From: Strongylocentrotus purpuratus
Lineage: Eukaryota > Echinodermata > Echinoidea > Camarodonta > Strongylocentrotidae
Direction of reading: 5' to 3'
NCBI RefSeq assembly: GCF_000002235.5
Contig: NW_022145606.1
Coordinates: 16,756,254 to 16,820,253 of the forward strand
Length of the DNA: 64,000 nucleotides
Part shown: positions 37,766 through 50,400 of the stretch, in pieces
Numbering within the stretch: position 1 is the stretch's first letter
Layout of the letters: the number at the start of each line of letters is the position of its first letter
Made by a program: the position numbers and the translations under genes
Notes under the pieces: model-generated
The model's database searches: none
What the model was told of the DNA's origin: nothing
Seen by the model: the letters and a program-made list of their open reading frames with translations, nothing else

Positions 37766-39145
37766 TAAATGTATACAAAAGTAACGTACAATTAGATATA
37801 CACGGACATCATAGTTTATATTTAAATCAAATCACCTACTTCAATAAGGATTTTCCTTTCAAACTGTGTATTTAGTATGAAATTTTGTTTTTGATTATTT
37901 ATGCTCTACTGCCCATAAATTTGACAGAAATTGTTAGAACCTCTTTTCGTGAAATGATTTTTGACAATTATGATTTATTCTTCATAGATAATGTTTAAAT
38001 TTCTCAGAGCACTGATCAATTAAAAGAGATGTAGAGTTTGGTCACTAAAGTTTTGGCAAAATTTAAATTTTACATGTCAAGAATAAACCATATTGTCATT
38101 GTCATTTCATAAAGAGAGGTAAGAAAAATCATTCCGACTTTATGGGCAACTATGTACATCTGTTTCGTTAAATTCGTTCGAGGTGAACCGAAAAAAAATG
38201 AAAGCAAGATTAAAGAAAGACAAAAAAACGGAATAGCTTATTCCCAGGTAGGCAGGTACCCATTGACTACACTTGGGTTTGGAATGACAAGTGTATCATT
38301 CCTGTTACTGTGTCATTTTCTAATGCATGTAGCACACGAGGCGTCATTCACTGACGTAAGACTGCGTCAAAGACGTATTTATCATAGTCTCTGACGCGAC
38401 GTGTAAGGGTGATATTGCATGGATAATGTATCGAAAATAAACTGTGCAAATATTGGCGCATGCGCCGATTTTCTTCACAGACTTGATTGGCGCAGGTATG
38501 ACGCGATCAAAGTGACGCCTGGTGTACCATAGAATAGGCACAAGAGTCTTTGAATAAAGACAACTGTGAAATAAGACTACACGAACGGTCACCGGCTTAC
38601 CGCTAGATTACTAATCATTTATTCATTACCATAACGCGCCGCTTGGGTTAGCCCATAAAAATCATTCTCCGCCAAAAATGTATATCGCTCGCCTCGGTCA
38701 ATATAGTATACTTTCTCTTCCGTTTAAATGGTTGTACCTTCCCCATATCCATTCCATACAAGCCACTTGATAGCCTGTTCAATGCATCTCCTTCCCCCCC
38801 CCCCCCCAATCTCTCTCTTTCTTTCTCATATAAGCGTATTAGCGTATCTCTATTGTGTCTCCATGTTTACTTTCTTAATTATCCTTTTTCGCTAATTTTC
38901 TATTTACCGATTTGTATCACCTTTATTATTTGTTAACTACAAATCATTTCCTTCCAACACTTCGTATGTTTAATTAGATGACTAGGGAGATTGCTGTTCG
39001 TCTGTCTTTCCATCTCTTTATCCTCTCAAGTTTACCAATATCATTTTACATGTAATATATTACTATAATTGCCATCATTGTCTTCTTTACTTCAACTCTT
39101 GCCCCTCTTGGCATTATTTCCACCCTCTTATATTGTGCACTGCAG
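37766..39145. other. Spacer or intron 5' of the first recognised Rab-gene exon
   Basis: No coding exon recognised. It contains a cluster of TGACG half-sites at about 38346-38520 and a perfect NRF1-type palindrome at 38455-38466. The last 30 bases before 39146 are a pyrimidine-rich acceptor tract ending CACTGCAG. Confidence 0.5.
38455..38466. promoter_or_regulatory. NRF1-like palindrome with neighbouring CRE-like half-sites
   Basis: GGCGCATGCGCC fits the NRF1 consensus. Nearby are TGACGTAA (38352), TGCGTCA, TGACGCG and TGACGCC. Such clusters are common in animal promoters, so an internal promoter for the Rab gene is possible. There is no ATG in frame with exon 39146 to support it, and chance or repeat origin is equally possible. 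Confidence 0.3.
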
Positions 39146-39283
39146 ATACGATGAGCTGTACGTGTTGTGGCAGAAGTTACGTAACGATGAACCTGAGTTG
39201 CTTGTCACATTCCAGACCTTCCTCAAGAAAGCGGTCCTAGAAATCAATAAGATGCACGACAGCTGTGACAATGTAGTCAGGAG
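39146..39283 (+). CDS. CRACR2A: CRACR2A-like, first recognised exon
   Basis: Acceptor CACTGCAG, donor GTAAGA. Starts with the third base of a codon and ends two bases into the next. Encodes residues 1-45 ([11 protein letters not shown] to [12 protein letters not shown]), the post-EF-hand homology segment. The frame continues left through the acceptor without an ATG, so a further 5' exon ending in phase 2 is required. Confidence 0.88.
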
Positions 39284-42181
39284 GTAAGACTTGTTTTTCT
39301 TTCTATTTATCCTCTTTCGAGGGACTTTATTTGTTAATATCATAAAATGACAGCTATTTACAGCAGTGTTTATACACATAATTCATACAAGTAACATATC
39401 ATATGTAGTACAAAACATGAAACTAATGTGATATAATCACTTACTAAAATAATGATTTTTTTTTTTTTTACTTCCTTTGTATCTAATTTCTTTTGATAAC
39501 ATTTCCTATCTAGATTAGTGCGAATTCCTACCTTTAATTCTTTTATCAAATATACAACATGTATCCAGTGCTTCCCTTCTCTAATATGGTTTCTATAGAT
39601 AATAAACTGAGCAAAGTTTGAAATAAGATCGACAAGATTAATTTCTCTTCTCTCTATTTCATGTCCTATTAAAATAATTTTTTCGTTGAAAAGAATTTTT
39701 AAATTAAACAAAGTATCGATTAATTTGGATACAATCTTCCAGAAAAGCGAAACCTTTTTACAAGCCAGGAGAAGGTGGTTTTTTGTATCCGGGATCTTAC
39801 ATTATATCACATAGATTATTATTATTACGGAAGGTAAGACATCGTTATTTGAAAGTGACTGCTTTTTATCATCAATAGTTAGAGTTTGTGCAAATGCCCC
39901 TCTATTAAAGGACCAATTGTGCGATACCAGAAAAGAAATATTAGTTAATATTACTTATTATCCCTCAAAATAGGTTGTAAACGAATACATGTCGTAAGCA
40001 TAACATTGAATCCTTTATGAAATTAAACAAGACAGCGTTTGATTTTGTGATATTAATCGAATTTTCTGGAACACGTAATTATTTTCATCCAGTATATTGT
40101 TCCTGATCCTTATAATTGTTCCAGGATAAGAAGGGTTTGATGTCAATGCATGTGGGTGTTGGTGTGTGTGGGTGGCATTCAAGAGAAATACACGAATAAA
40201 AAGTGTATATTGTCATGCCATTTTCCTGAATTACTTTAAAAAAAGCCAACATAAGCACTAAGAAGATTTTCCACAAATATATACAGGCCTGTTTTTGACT
40301 CTTCGTCTTCAAATCGATTTGCAGGACATTTTCGGATGCCCTGAAAACTTCGACATGTATCACACGAAAATGCATTTAAATAAAGCATCTATTTGTGGAA
40401 CTATTAATCGAAAAACCTAGAGGCAAGTGGGTACAGATCAATAGAACACTTTTTGCAGATTATCCTAATGTTATGGCAAGTTGCCTCAATACTTATTCCC
40501 TTTTACCACCAGAGAATGAATGGAATTGCACAATACAATGTTAAGTTTAAACGTAGTTAAGCAAAATGTGAACTCTCAACATTTGTTTTTCAAAATGCAG
40601 TTAGAAGCCTGTGCTACCTTTATGAAATTACGTGATCTTTAACAATGGTTATTAATAGGCATTATGGTAACGACGACTACATGTATGATAATATTAATAG
40701 TAAAAATGATAATAATATAATAATTAAAAGTAATAATAATAATTTAAAAACAAAAATAATATGATTAATAATTACAAAAACGATAATAATAACAACAACG
40801 ATAATGATGATAATGGCAACAAATGGTAACATTAACACGCACACTAAGTATATGAAATTGAAGTGCTCAAATGTTTTATCGAAAATCCACAGTTCCTACA
40901 AGGAAACATTAATAAACGTATATTCTGCCTTCTCTTTGGTGACCAATTCTCTCTCATTCCTAAGCTTGCCCCGAACAATAAATAAAGAAATCAGTTCAGG
41001 CCATCTTTTGGAGTTAATTTTTTACGAAGAAAGGATGGTGTTTAAAAATCATGCTATAATACTCGTGCTATTTTCACCATTTTCATCTTACTTTCTTTCC
41101 ATCTTTCATATATTCTTTCTTCTTTTTTATTCCAGTAAAAATGGTATCCATGCTGATGATATGAGGCGACTGTATGAGGAGATGGAAGTCTTACTGACAC
41201 AAGAAAGAGAGACAATCCGGAAAAAGGTATGTACTCTACCACAACACCTCCGACTGTGTAGTAAAGAAGAAACTTAAAACCTAACTCTTTCCATCTTAAA
41301 TCCATAATGTATGTTTTGAATATCTTAATTTCATTTCGTTCGTAATATCTTAATTACTGTTCCTTATTTGATTGTTATGATTTGTATGTTTCTTTTCTGT
41401 TGTAATAGCGCTCTGATCAATTTGTCTGTAATAGCGCTCAATAACAATCAATTCTTATTATTATTGTTATTTCTGTACTTATTGCAGGCACAGATTATTA
41501 TCAAACAAATGATGTGCATGATATAGACACAATGAGACATCAAGTTAACAAGGGGTAGCCGTTTGACGTTACTAGTAAATGATCATTTTTGATCAGATAG
41601 GAATTGGCTATTTTTGTTTTCTTCGTCTTATTACTATTATTATGTTTGTTATTTAATAGTATTATTATTTTAATTAGTATCATAATTATTGTTATTATTA
41701 TCATTGTCATTTTTTTTAATTATTATTATTATTATCATTATCATTATTAGTATTATTATTATTATTATTATTATTATCATTATTAGTATTATTATTAGTA
41801 GTAGTATTATCAGTATCATTATGAACATTATCTTTTCCTTTTTATTTAGTCATAAAGATCCCTCAAAACTCACCTTTTCCCCAATGATCTATATGATATA
41901 CTTTGGTGGTGGTGGTTATTTTACCTGACTGCTAAGAAAGCATAAATGCTTGTAAGTAAGCAACCAGACGGCCGACGGCTTTAGGTCCACTCCGAGGGAC
42001 CTGGTAATGAAGATTAATGCCTTACCAAAGGGCACTAGCGCATCGCGTTGGTTTCGAACCCGGGTCACCGGATTACGAGACCACTGCTCTACCGACTACT
42101 TCCTGTATTTGTCCTCTTTTCATATATTTGTATTTGTAAGCGCTATGGTACTTATTGTTTTTAGCGCTCCTAAATATTCGA

Positions 42182-42245
<64 letters not shown>

Positions 42246-45200
42246 AACTTTTATAATTATCATTATTATCATTATTATTTTTTTTAATGATTTTTTTTTT
42301 CTTTTTTGGGGGAAGGAGTTCATATTGCTGATAGAAACAAAACGTCAGCAATAATGATTTGAGAAACATTAAATTATGAATGATGCTTAAATCTACCACC
42401 TTTATGAAATGGAATTTAATGTTCCCGTGTTGCCACAAAACTTCTCCCAATGTGCTGTGTTTGCATCCCTGTTTGCAAAATAACAAACGACAAACCGACC
42501 ACCACAATTGTTTTGGCCAAAAGTAGAAATCACTGTCTACCCTTACAACGTAATATATCGTTGTCATGAATGGTGATGTAAATGATATCAATGTGAAACT
42601 TCATCTCAATAATCCAGATTTTTTGTTGTTATCTTTTTCTTTTCTCCAGTATCGACAAGAAATGGAGGAGGAGCTAGAAAGATTAATGGATGAGAAAGAT
42701 CAAGAAGTTCATGACCTCATAGTTAGAAAAAGAGAGGTAAGAATTCGTCGCTGTTTTCACGAAGTGACGGTTACCGTAGTGAAAAAAAATTGCATTCACT
42801 TTGCGTTACGATTTTCCTCACTACCGTCACTTCGTGAAAACAAGGACGAATTGTTTACCTCTGAAAACATTCTTATTCCCAGCTTAAATTCTCAATCAAA
42901 TATACATTACAACAACAAAATTAAACACTCCCTTAAAAATCTAAAGCCATGTTTACTCTTCTTTTGTGAATTTGTTTTTGTTTCAAAATTACAACTTTCC
43001 TAATACATGTACCAGAATTAACATTGTGGATGTTTATAATTATTTTCTGTACATCTCTCTTGATTTAAATACCGCCATAACATCCCTTCGCAACCTATTT
43101 GTGTAGATAACTTCTCTATGATGGAATGGGACAGGGCTAACCACCACTCATCGACGTTGAATACATATTACATATTACAAGTACTTCAGACGTAAACAAC
43201 TTCACTATTTATAAAGAGATACATAGAGGCTACGTTATATAGTGATCACAACATTGGCATAACTCATTGTAAACTGCTTAAATATTATCTTGTACGTGTT
43301 TTTATTCAGGGGACCAACCTTTCAAAGATCATTACGTGGCATAATATCCCAGATCACAGACAAGAGGTCCACCCGTACTTTCAGATGATCTCTGTCTTAA
43401 ATGTTCTTTTTACTCCTTTATGAAATTATCGGAAATTGTTTGGTTACCGTTCTGTGTTCTATTGCTGATATTACGACTATATATAGCTAACGTTATGACG
43501 CTAGTAGATTGATAAGGTTTGGCTGTCTGCTTTTATGAGTCCACTGCCCCCTCAATAATCTATCAATTACACGAGATCCGTGACTTGAATTGAAAACGTG
43601 ACTTCCCTGTTGTTATAAGCTGTCATTATTCTCCTGTGGTGCCGCCATTTTGGAAGCAGTTGTCTCTGCATTATATTTGGTTCGTTATTCATGTCGCCTT
43701 TCCTCCTCATTCAAGAGACGTCGTCTTCTCCATCGTTTTCAGGCCAGGCGCCATTTTACATTAAGCACGCGTGCACATACAACCACATTAAAATTCGCAA
43801 CCCACTGGGTACCAATTTTAGACCTGGGTGGAGAGTGGGACTCAAACCGCGAATCATGTGATCCATAGACTAGTGACGTATCCACTAGTCCACCGTGACA
43901 TCTCTAGTTTACGTCTGGAATCAAGTATTAGTTTCAGGTTTATAGGGTTAACAATAATAGGGCCAACCATAATAGTGTTGATAATTTTGTTCTTGTTTTG
44001 AGCATACCACATAATGATATTACTTCCAAATGAATTAACGGAGGAGTTTTAAATGATTACCCTGGCTAAGCTCCTCAGGCCATTAATAGCACAAAGTGCA
44101 TTTCAAGGTATAGTTCTTAAGCATTCGTACTCTTTAAATTAGCAACACGTCCATGATATTTAATCGAAGCCTGTCGAATCAAGTTATCAATTTTTAAAAA
44201 GGTAAAACATAAATTTTGTCTTGGTAATATAAGTGTGTCGGGGATCCTAATAAGCATAAGAGCCTTTACATTGGCAAGGCGCAGTGGATTTCTTAATCGA
44301 AGCAGGTCGAATTAATATTTTATATGGTATGGATATACATTTTATACCGGCGATGTAGGGGTGTCACACATGTGTTGTATCTGATGGCTGGTCGCCTGTA
44401 AGTTAGTATTATAATGTGGGAAGAATGAGATAAGCGCTAGACTCAGGGGTGCGATGTGTCTGTGAATGTGTGGGCGGTGGGTGCGTGGGAGAGAGAGAGA
44501 GAGAAAGAGAGGCAAGAGTAACGGCACATTCACACGCTTCTACTTCAGTGCCGGAAACCCCCTCCATTCACCCCCCCCCCCCCCGGTAAAAGTCAATGGC
44601 CCGTGTTCCACTAATCCATGTTCACCCCACCCTGGGCCTGGGATCACGTTAACGAAGAAAAAAATAGACCTCAATTGAACAACACCTTAAGGCCAAATAT
44701 AAAAAACCTGTCTTTTTGACAAATAGGAAGGGAGAGGCCCCTTTTTTTCTTTTTTTTTCAAAATGGCCGCTCGGTAGATTTTCCCTGACAGTCGGGCTAC
44801 TTTTCACCATGGCCGCCGGTTTTTTTTTTTTTTTTTTGCATTTTTATATCAGAAAGAGATCCATTTTAGCAGTGTTTTTCATGTTTGTTTTTTCTTTTTA
44901 AAAAAAGGAGGCGGCCCCCAAAGAGAAAATGGGCGGGGACGCTACACATGTATATATTTTTAATGGCCTTATAGCCAAGCATCGGGTTCAAATCTAAGTA
45001 GAATGCGGGCAAATAAACTTTTACTCACCCCTCCACCTCGGGAAATCACAATACTTTTGTTAAAGATAAAAGTAGAAAAAGCACCTACATTACTTTAGCT
45101 GCTTGATAAAAAGCTATGTAGTGTAATCTTAAAATGCAAATAGAACCTAAATATTTAAATGAAGGCGAAAATACGATTATGATTAGAATAAACAGGGACA

Positions 45201-47378
45201 CAGATTTGAAATCATCCACATGTGGGATAACAATTGGAAAATGTAGGAATTAGGAAGAAAAGGAATTTAAAGTTAAATCCTTTTAAGTTATATTCTCACG
45301 TTTAAGGACACAATATTGAAATGACTAAATCATTGAATTAAAAAAGATACATATTTGTAATTGTGTACACTTATTTATTCTTACATTTTCAATCGGGCCG
45401 TTCTTTTAGTTAATGTCTTGCTAGAATATCACGAACAATGACTTCAACATGAAGAAATAGGAGGAATTATGTACTCGTGAAAATTAAAATCAAAGAGAAC
45501 CCCGAATAAATATAGCGACACTTTTTTCAATACCTACCAACTGTACCATTAATCTTAAGTTCTATAAAGGTTGTATATACTTCCGATCTTTCTTTTATTG
45601 GGTTCCTTCTTTATGTCTCGTTTCCTCCTGATTCAAGAGACAGCGTCTTCTCCATTGTCAAAAGTGATGAAAAATCGATTTACCATGTTGATATCACAAC
45701 GAAGCCTGTAGTACTAAACGTCTACCATTTACAAATTTGCCGTAGTGGAATGAAAATATCGACTTTTGTCCGGGCACGTTTGGTATTTGATCAGAAATGC
45801 CCCTTGCGAATTGCCATTGACGTCTACACAGAACGCTCAATACTGGGCCTAAACTAGAATCGATAGCAAGGGAGGGATATCGATTGTCTGCCCGCAGTTT
45901 TTGAGTGATTGATTCGGGTAGCGTTTCGGGAGCGAAGTCCCTGAGCGGGGAATCTTGTTCGTGTTTGATGAGACATGCATCTGGTTGCTTTGGTTTGTTT
46001 CTTAGTCGAAGGAAGAAGACGAGAGTAGGGAATTCGAGTTGAGAAAAGGCGAAATGGCAATGATGACACACCGAGGAGGACACACTTTGTCTATTTTTAA
46101 TTCAACCAAAATGATTAAACATTAAAAAGCATTTTAATAAAAAACATTATTATAACCAGTTATAGATTTTTAATAATTGTTGTAATCAATACAAAAGTAT
46201 ATCCTTTGAGGGTAAGCATTTCGAAATGAACAGCATATAGCTTTGATAAGGTATCTTAAACAAACATTAATCGTGTTTTTAATGCTAAACAATAATTGTG
46301 AGGGGGGATCCATTTAAATCAGTTTACAATAATTAATTTTTTCGCGAGCCTTCCGAAAGATCATCTTGAGACAACTTCAGTAGCCTTGTTCATCATATTT
46401 TGAGGTGCGAACATTGCAATGACGTTTTAACCCGTTGACTACTGGGTTCTCTAATTGCCATAGGCTTAATACATGGAACACCAGGTTCCAAGAGGTGATG
46501 GGTTAGGTAACCCGAACATGATTTCTAAGGTAGGCCTATATACAAAAGCTAGGTGACTCTTTTTTTCGGACGAACTTGCGATTGTGTTAACTGAAGATGA
46601 GTTTGTCTTTAATGAATATTTATATCGTTTATACAGCTGGAGTTATCTCTCCAAGAATTGGACAAAAAGGAGAAAGAAAAACACACGCAAAATCATCAGG
46701 TTAGTTATATGTAAATAACATATTTATGCATAAAGTTATTCATTTACATATTATTTTAGTCTGATGGAGAAGGCATCATTGCTACATGTCAAAAAAAAAT
46801 ATGTCTATACACATTATTTTACGTATCATTGGCTTTTTGGTTCGTTTCACGAAGCATTTTCTAGTTAAGACATAATGTTAGGTACTTAACCTTTAGCTAT
46901 TTAATTAAGTTAAAACATTGATCGTTTGCTTGTAAAAACTCCCTAGTAGTAGTAGTAGTAGTAGCAGTAGTAGTAGTAATAGTAATACGCTGTAGAATTA
47001 GCAATAATAATATCAGTAGTAATAATGGTAAAAGTAATAGCAAAAGTAGGAGTAGTAGTAGTATAAGTAGCAGTAGTAGTAATAGTAATAATAATAGTAA
47101 TAGAAGTGCATTAATAGTAAAAGTATTAGTAGTATTAGTAGTATTAGTAGCAGTATAAGTAGTAGTTGTACTACTATTGTAATATAAGTAATAGTAGTTG
47201 TGGTAGTAGTAGAAGTAGTAGTAGTGGTAGTAGTAGTAGTAGTAGTAGTAGTAGAAGTAATAGTAGTACTACTAGTAGTAGTAGAGCGTCGTATGGCAGC
47301 CGTGCTAAAGCCAGGGTTATAATCGGGAGCGCCAGGAGGGTCTAATCTGACTGACATGAGCGCTATACAAGAACCAAC

Positions 47379-47409
<31 letters not shown>

Positions 47410-50400
47410 AGTAACAGTAACAGTAGTAGCATTATATTTGATATGGATAACAACAATAATTAAATTGTCTATGATCCACGCTACTTCTTGGTTTCCTTTT
47501 ACAGCTTGAGCAGATGGTGATGGAGCTAAGCAGACACGAGGCTAACATCGTGGCTGAAAACGAGGGGCTAGTAAAGGTTTGAATTATCTCTCTCTCCCTC
47601 TATCTCATAAGAAACAAATTAAAACGTGACCAAATTTAGGAATGTCTCGTATTGTAATATATACATTTTGGGGGGAGAGTCATTTAATCGCTGCCTGCAG
47701 GGCTAATGAGTGTTAGTGAAGTATGATCCGGTCTGTAAACTCCAAGACTTGCCTAAATTTAAGATTTCATATTAAGCGTATCAAACATCAAACATTTATA
47801 TACCATGCTCGCTGCAGCCAGCTGCACTTATTATGCGTCCGGCTGCATTTTGTTTTATTTTACACGTAGAGTATGGCTCACCCTCTACTACATGTGTAAT
47901 GTGTTACACCCAAGGTGTTACAGTGATTATGAATATTCATTTGACTAAATAATTCTGCCGGCTGACAAGGGGATGGGAGATATAATTGGGGGGAAATGAA
48001 AGGGAAAAGACCTCGGGAAAAGAAAAGAATTATGATGCTAGATGGTATCAAAGTAAAGGATTTATAACACAAGATGAAGGAAACAGCTCAAGACAGGAAA
48101 AATTGAGTTTTTTCACTTATCATGAATGTGTTCCCGTGGTACAATGCGCTACGATGTATTACACAATGTCTGACAAAATCTTTTTAAATTCTTTGACATT
48201 TTGCAGGAGAATTCACAACTTCGATTCCGTCTGGACCAATCATTAGCTGGCCTGAACGAAACGCAACAACTATGTCTTCAACTTCAGGAAGAAACAGAAC
48301 GAGAGAGGGCGTTCATCGAAAGGTATGTCGGCAGGTAATGAATGTTATAGTATCTCACTTTCAAGGGTTGTTCTACCGATACACACGTTATACACATACA
48401 TACATACAAACATGAACAGTACACCCAACTTTGGTACATTACCATTTCACAGTTACCATCTGTGTGACGTTGAAAAAGGTTAATTTTCAAGTTTTACTAA
48501 TATTCTGTCCACTGATACTTAATTCACAATTTATCTGACACGGATCACTGAAAAGCAGCGTTTTCAAAGGTATTGTTGAATTCCCCTTTTACCAAGTTTG
48601 GGATGAAGCAATGAATGATGGTCAAATGCATTAGTTATATGCATTGTTATTTCAGTCCAAAAACAATTGCTGAGTGATTCTATAGATTTGTATTGCATTT
48701 TAATTCAAAAAAAGGGTGACAATATCAACCCAGACTAACAGAAGTCGCATTGACAACCAAAAAATGTTTTGATGACACAATCGTGGCTTCTCTCGCATCC
48801 CTTGTAAAAAAAAAGGGGGGCCGGGCAGGTGGAGCATGGCAAATACTGGCTAACGCCATCTACGGATTGACAAAAATAGGAACTATGGAAGCAGTATAGC
48901 CCCACTGCACTACTTATAGCTACTTGCGCCCTCTATATAGCAAACAATGCCTAAGTGGTGACCGTTGGTCCCCAATGGTCCCCTTTTTCTTATGTTAATT
49001 GAGAGCTCATTTGATAAGATAACCACCTGTCAGTGACCATGCAGGGAGGGTTAATTCCTCCTTGACAAACTAGTGCAGATAGGCTTTAAATAGATACAAT
49101 GTGTCACCTTAAACAAAGAACTACTGAAGCAGGTAGCAGAACTTAGATTTTCGTGGTTAATGATTTAAAATCCAAAGTAACACATGAATATAGCGTGACC
49201 TAGAAGAGGAGTTGTTGACAGCGCTTTATTGAAGAAAAAAAATTGTGCTCAGATTTAAAGATATACATGATCGGATAAACGATATTTTATCCTTTGTTGG
49301 ATTTCCTAAAACAGAACCCTTCAAACAGCTTTTAATGTCGCTTATCATGAACTCCAAATATCGAGTTTTTCCACTTTCAGATGCGGCGATCCCGGTGGCG
49401 TCCCAGCCCCCCCCCCCCCCCTCTCAATTTAAAAACTGTAAAACAAATGTATAGCAAATACTGACAAAAGACTGCAACACACTTTTAGGCTCTGGAGGGC
49501 CCAAAAGTGCAGCGTTTAGACTAATAAAAATGCAAAGATCTTCTCGCTTCCTCGCATAATATCCTTCAAAATGTACGAGTAAATATTGTAGAAAAATCTG
49601 TATTCCGTCGGTATCACCTGTGAAGGGTAGTGACTTCCGTCACCTTCGCCCCTGTCGTTCATTATGCTCCCGCGTCCCTCGCATTTCGCCCCCACCCCCC
49701 GGTCATGACAAGAAATCGCCTCTTCACTTTCTGCTCACAATCATGGCGAATAATCGTTCAGGTATCGAAATGATGTCTGTTTCTTCACCACTTGCATGAT
49801 ACATTAAAATTATCGGTAAAACAACCCTGTCACTCTTGCATTACACATTTAGTAGATGTTTTTTCATGTTTAGTCGTCACTTGTTGCCTGACTTGTCGAG
49901 GGATGTGTGTAGTTGTAATTTATCATGCCACATCACTTTAGTAATAGTTCCATGTTTTAATATCATGTTTTAGGAGTGACTTTGCCTTGGTAGCTTGTAA
50001 GAGAGTAAATATGTTTACAGTCAAACCTGTTTAGTGACCACCTGTCTACAAAGGCCACATTTGATGCTTCCCTTGAAAATGGTTTCTCATTGAATCATAT
50101 ACTAAAGGAACCTGTCTTCAAAGACCACCTGTCTTCAAAGGCCACTTTTTGTGTTTCCCTTGGGTGGTCACTATAGACAGGTTTGACTGTATATGACAAG
50201 TTAGTTCATGCGTTTTAGTGTGTGTTCTAGTCTCCTTATGCAATATAGGTCATGTCGGACACAAACGATGTTTATAGCACGTCTTCTTTGTGGTGTGTAA
50301 TATCTAATCACGATTTACGTCTTAAGTCAGTGACGTCTCATTATAGAATACTCAAATGCTAACATTTACAACCAATTTTCATTTTAGTCTATAAAACCAG

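Noticed and set aside
45694..46083. 129-codon minus-strand frame starting [13 protein letters not shown]
   Set aside because: It has better complexity than most, but no recognisable domain and no supporting splice or promoter signals. It lies antisense in a Rab-gene intron next to a repeat block.
46945..47456. 147-codon Ser/Thr/Tyr-rich minus-strand frame
   Set aside because: Produced by the AGT repeat and a SINE tail.
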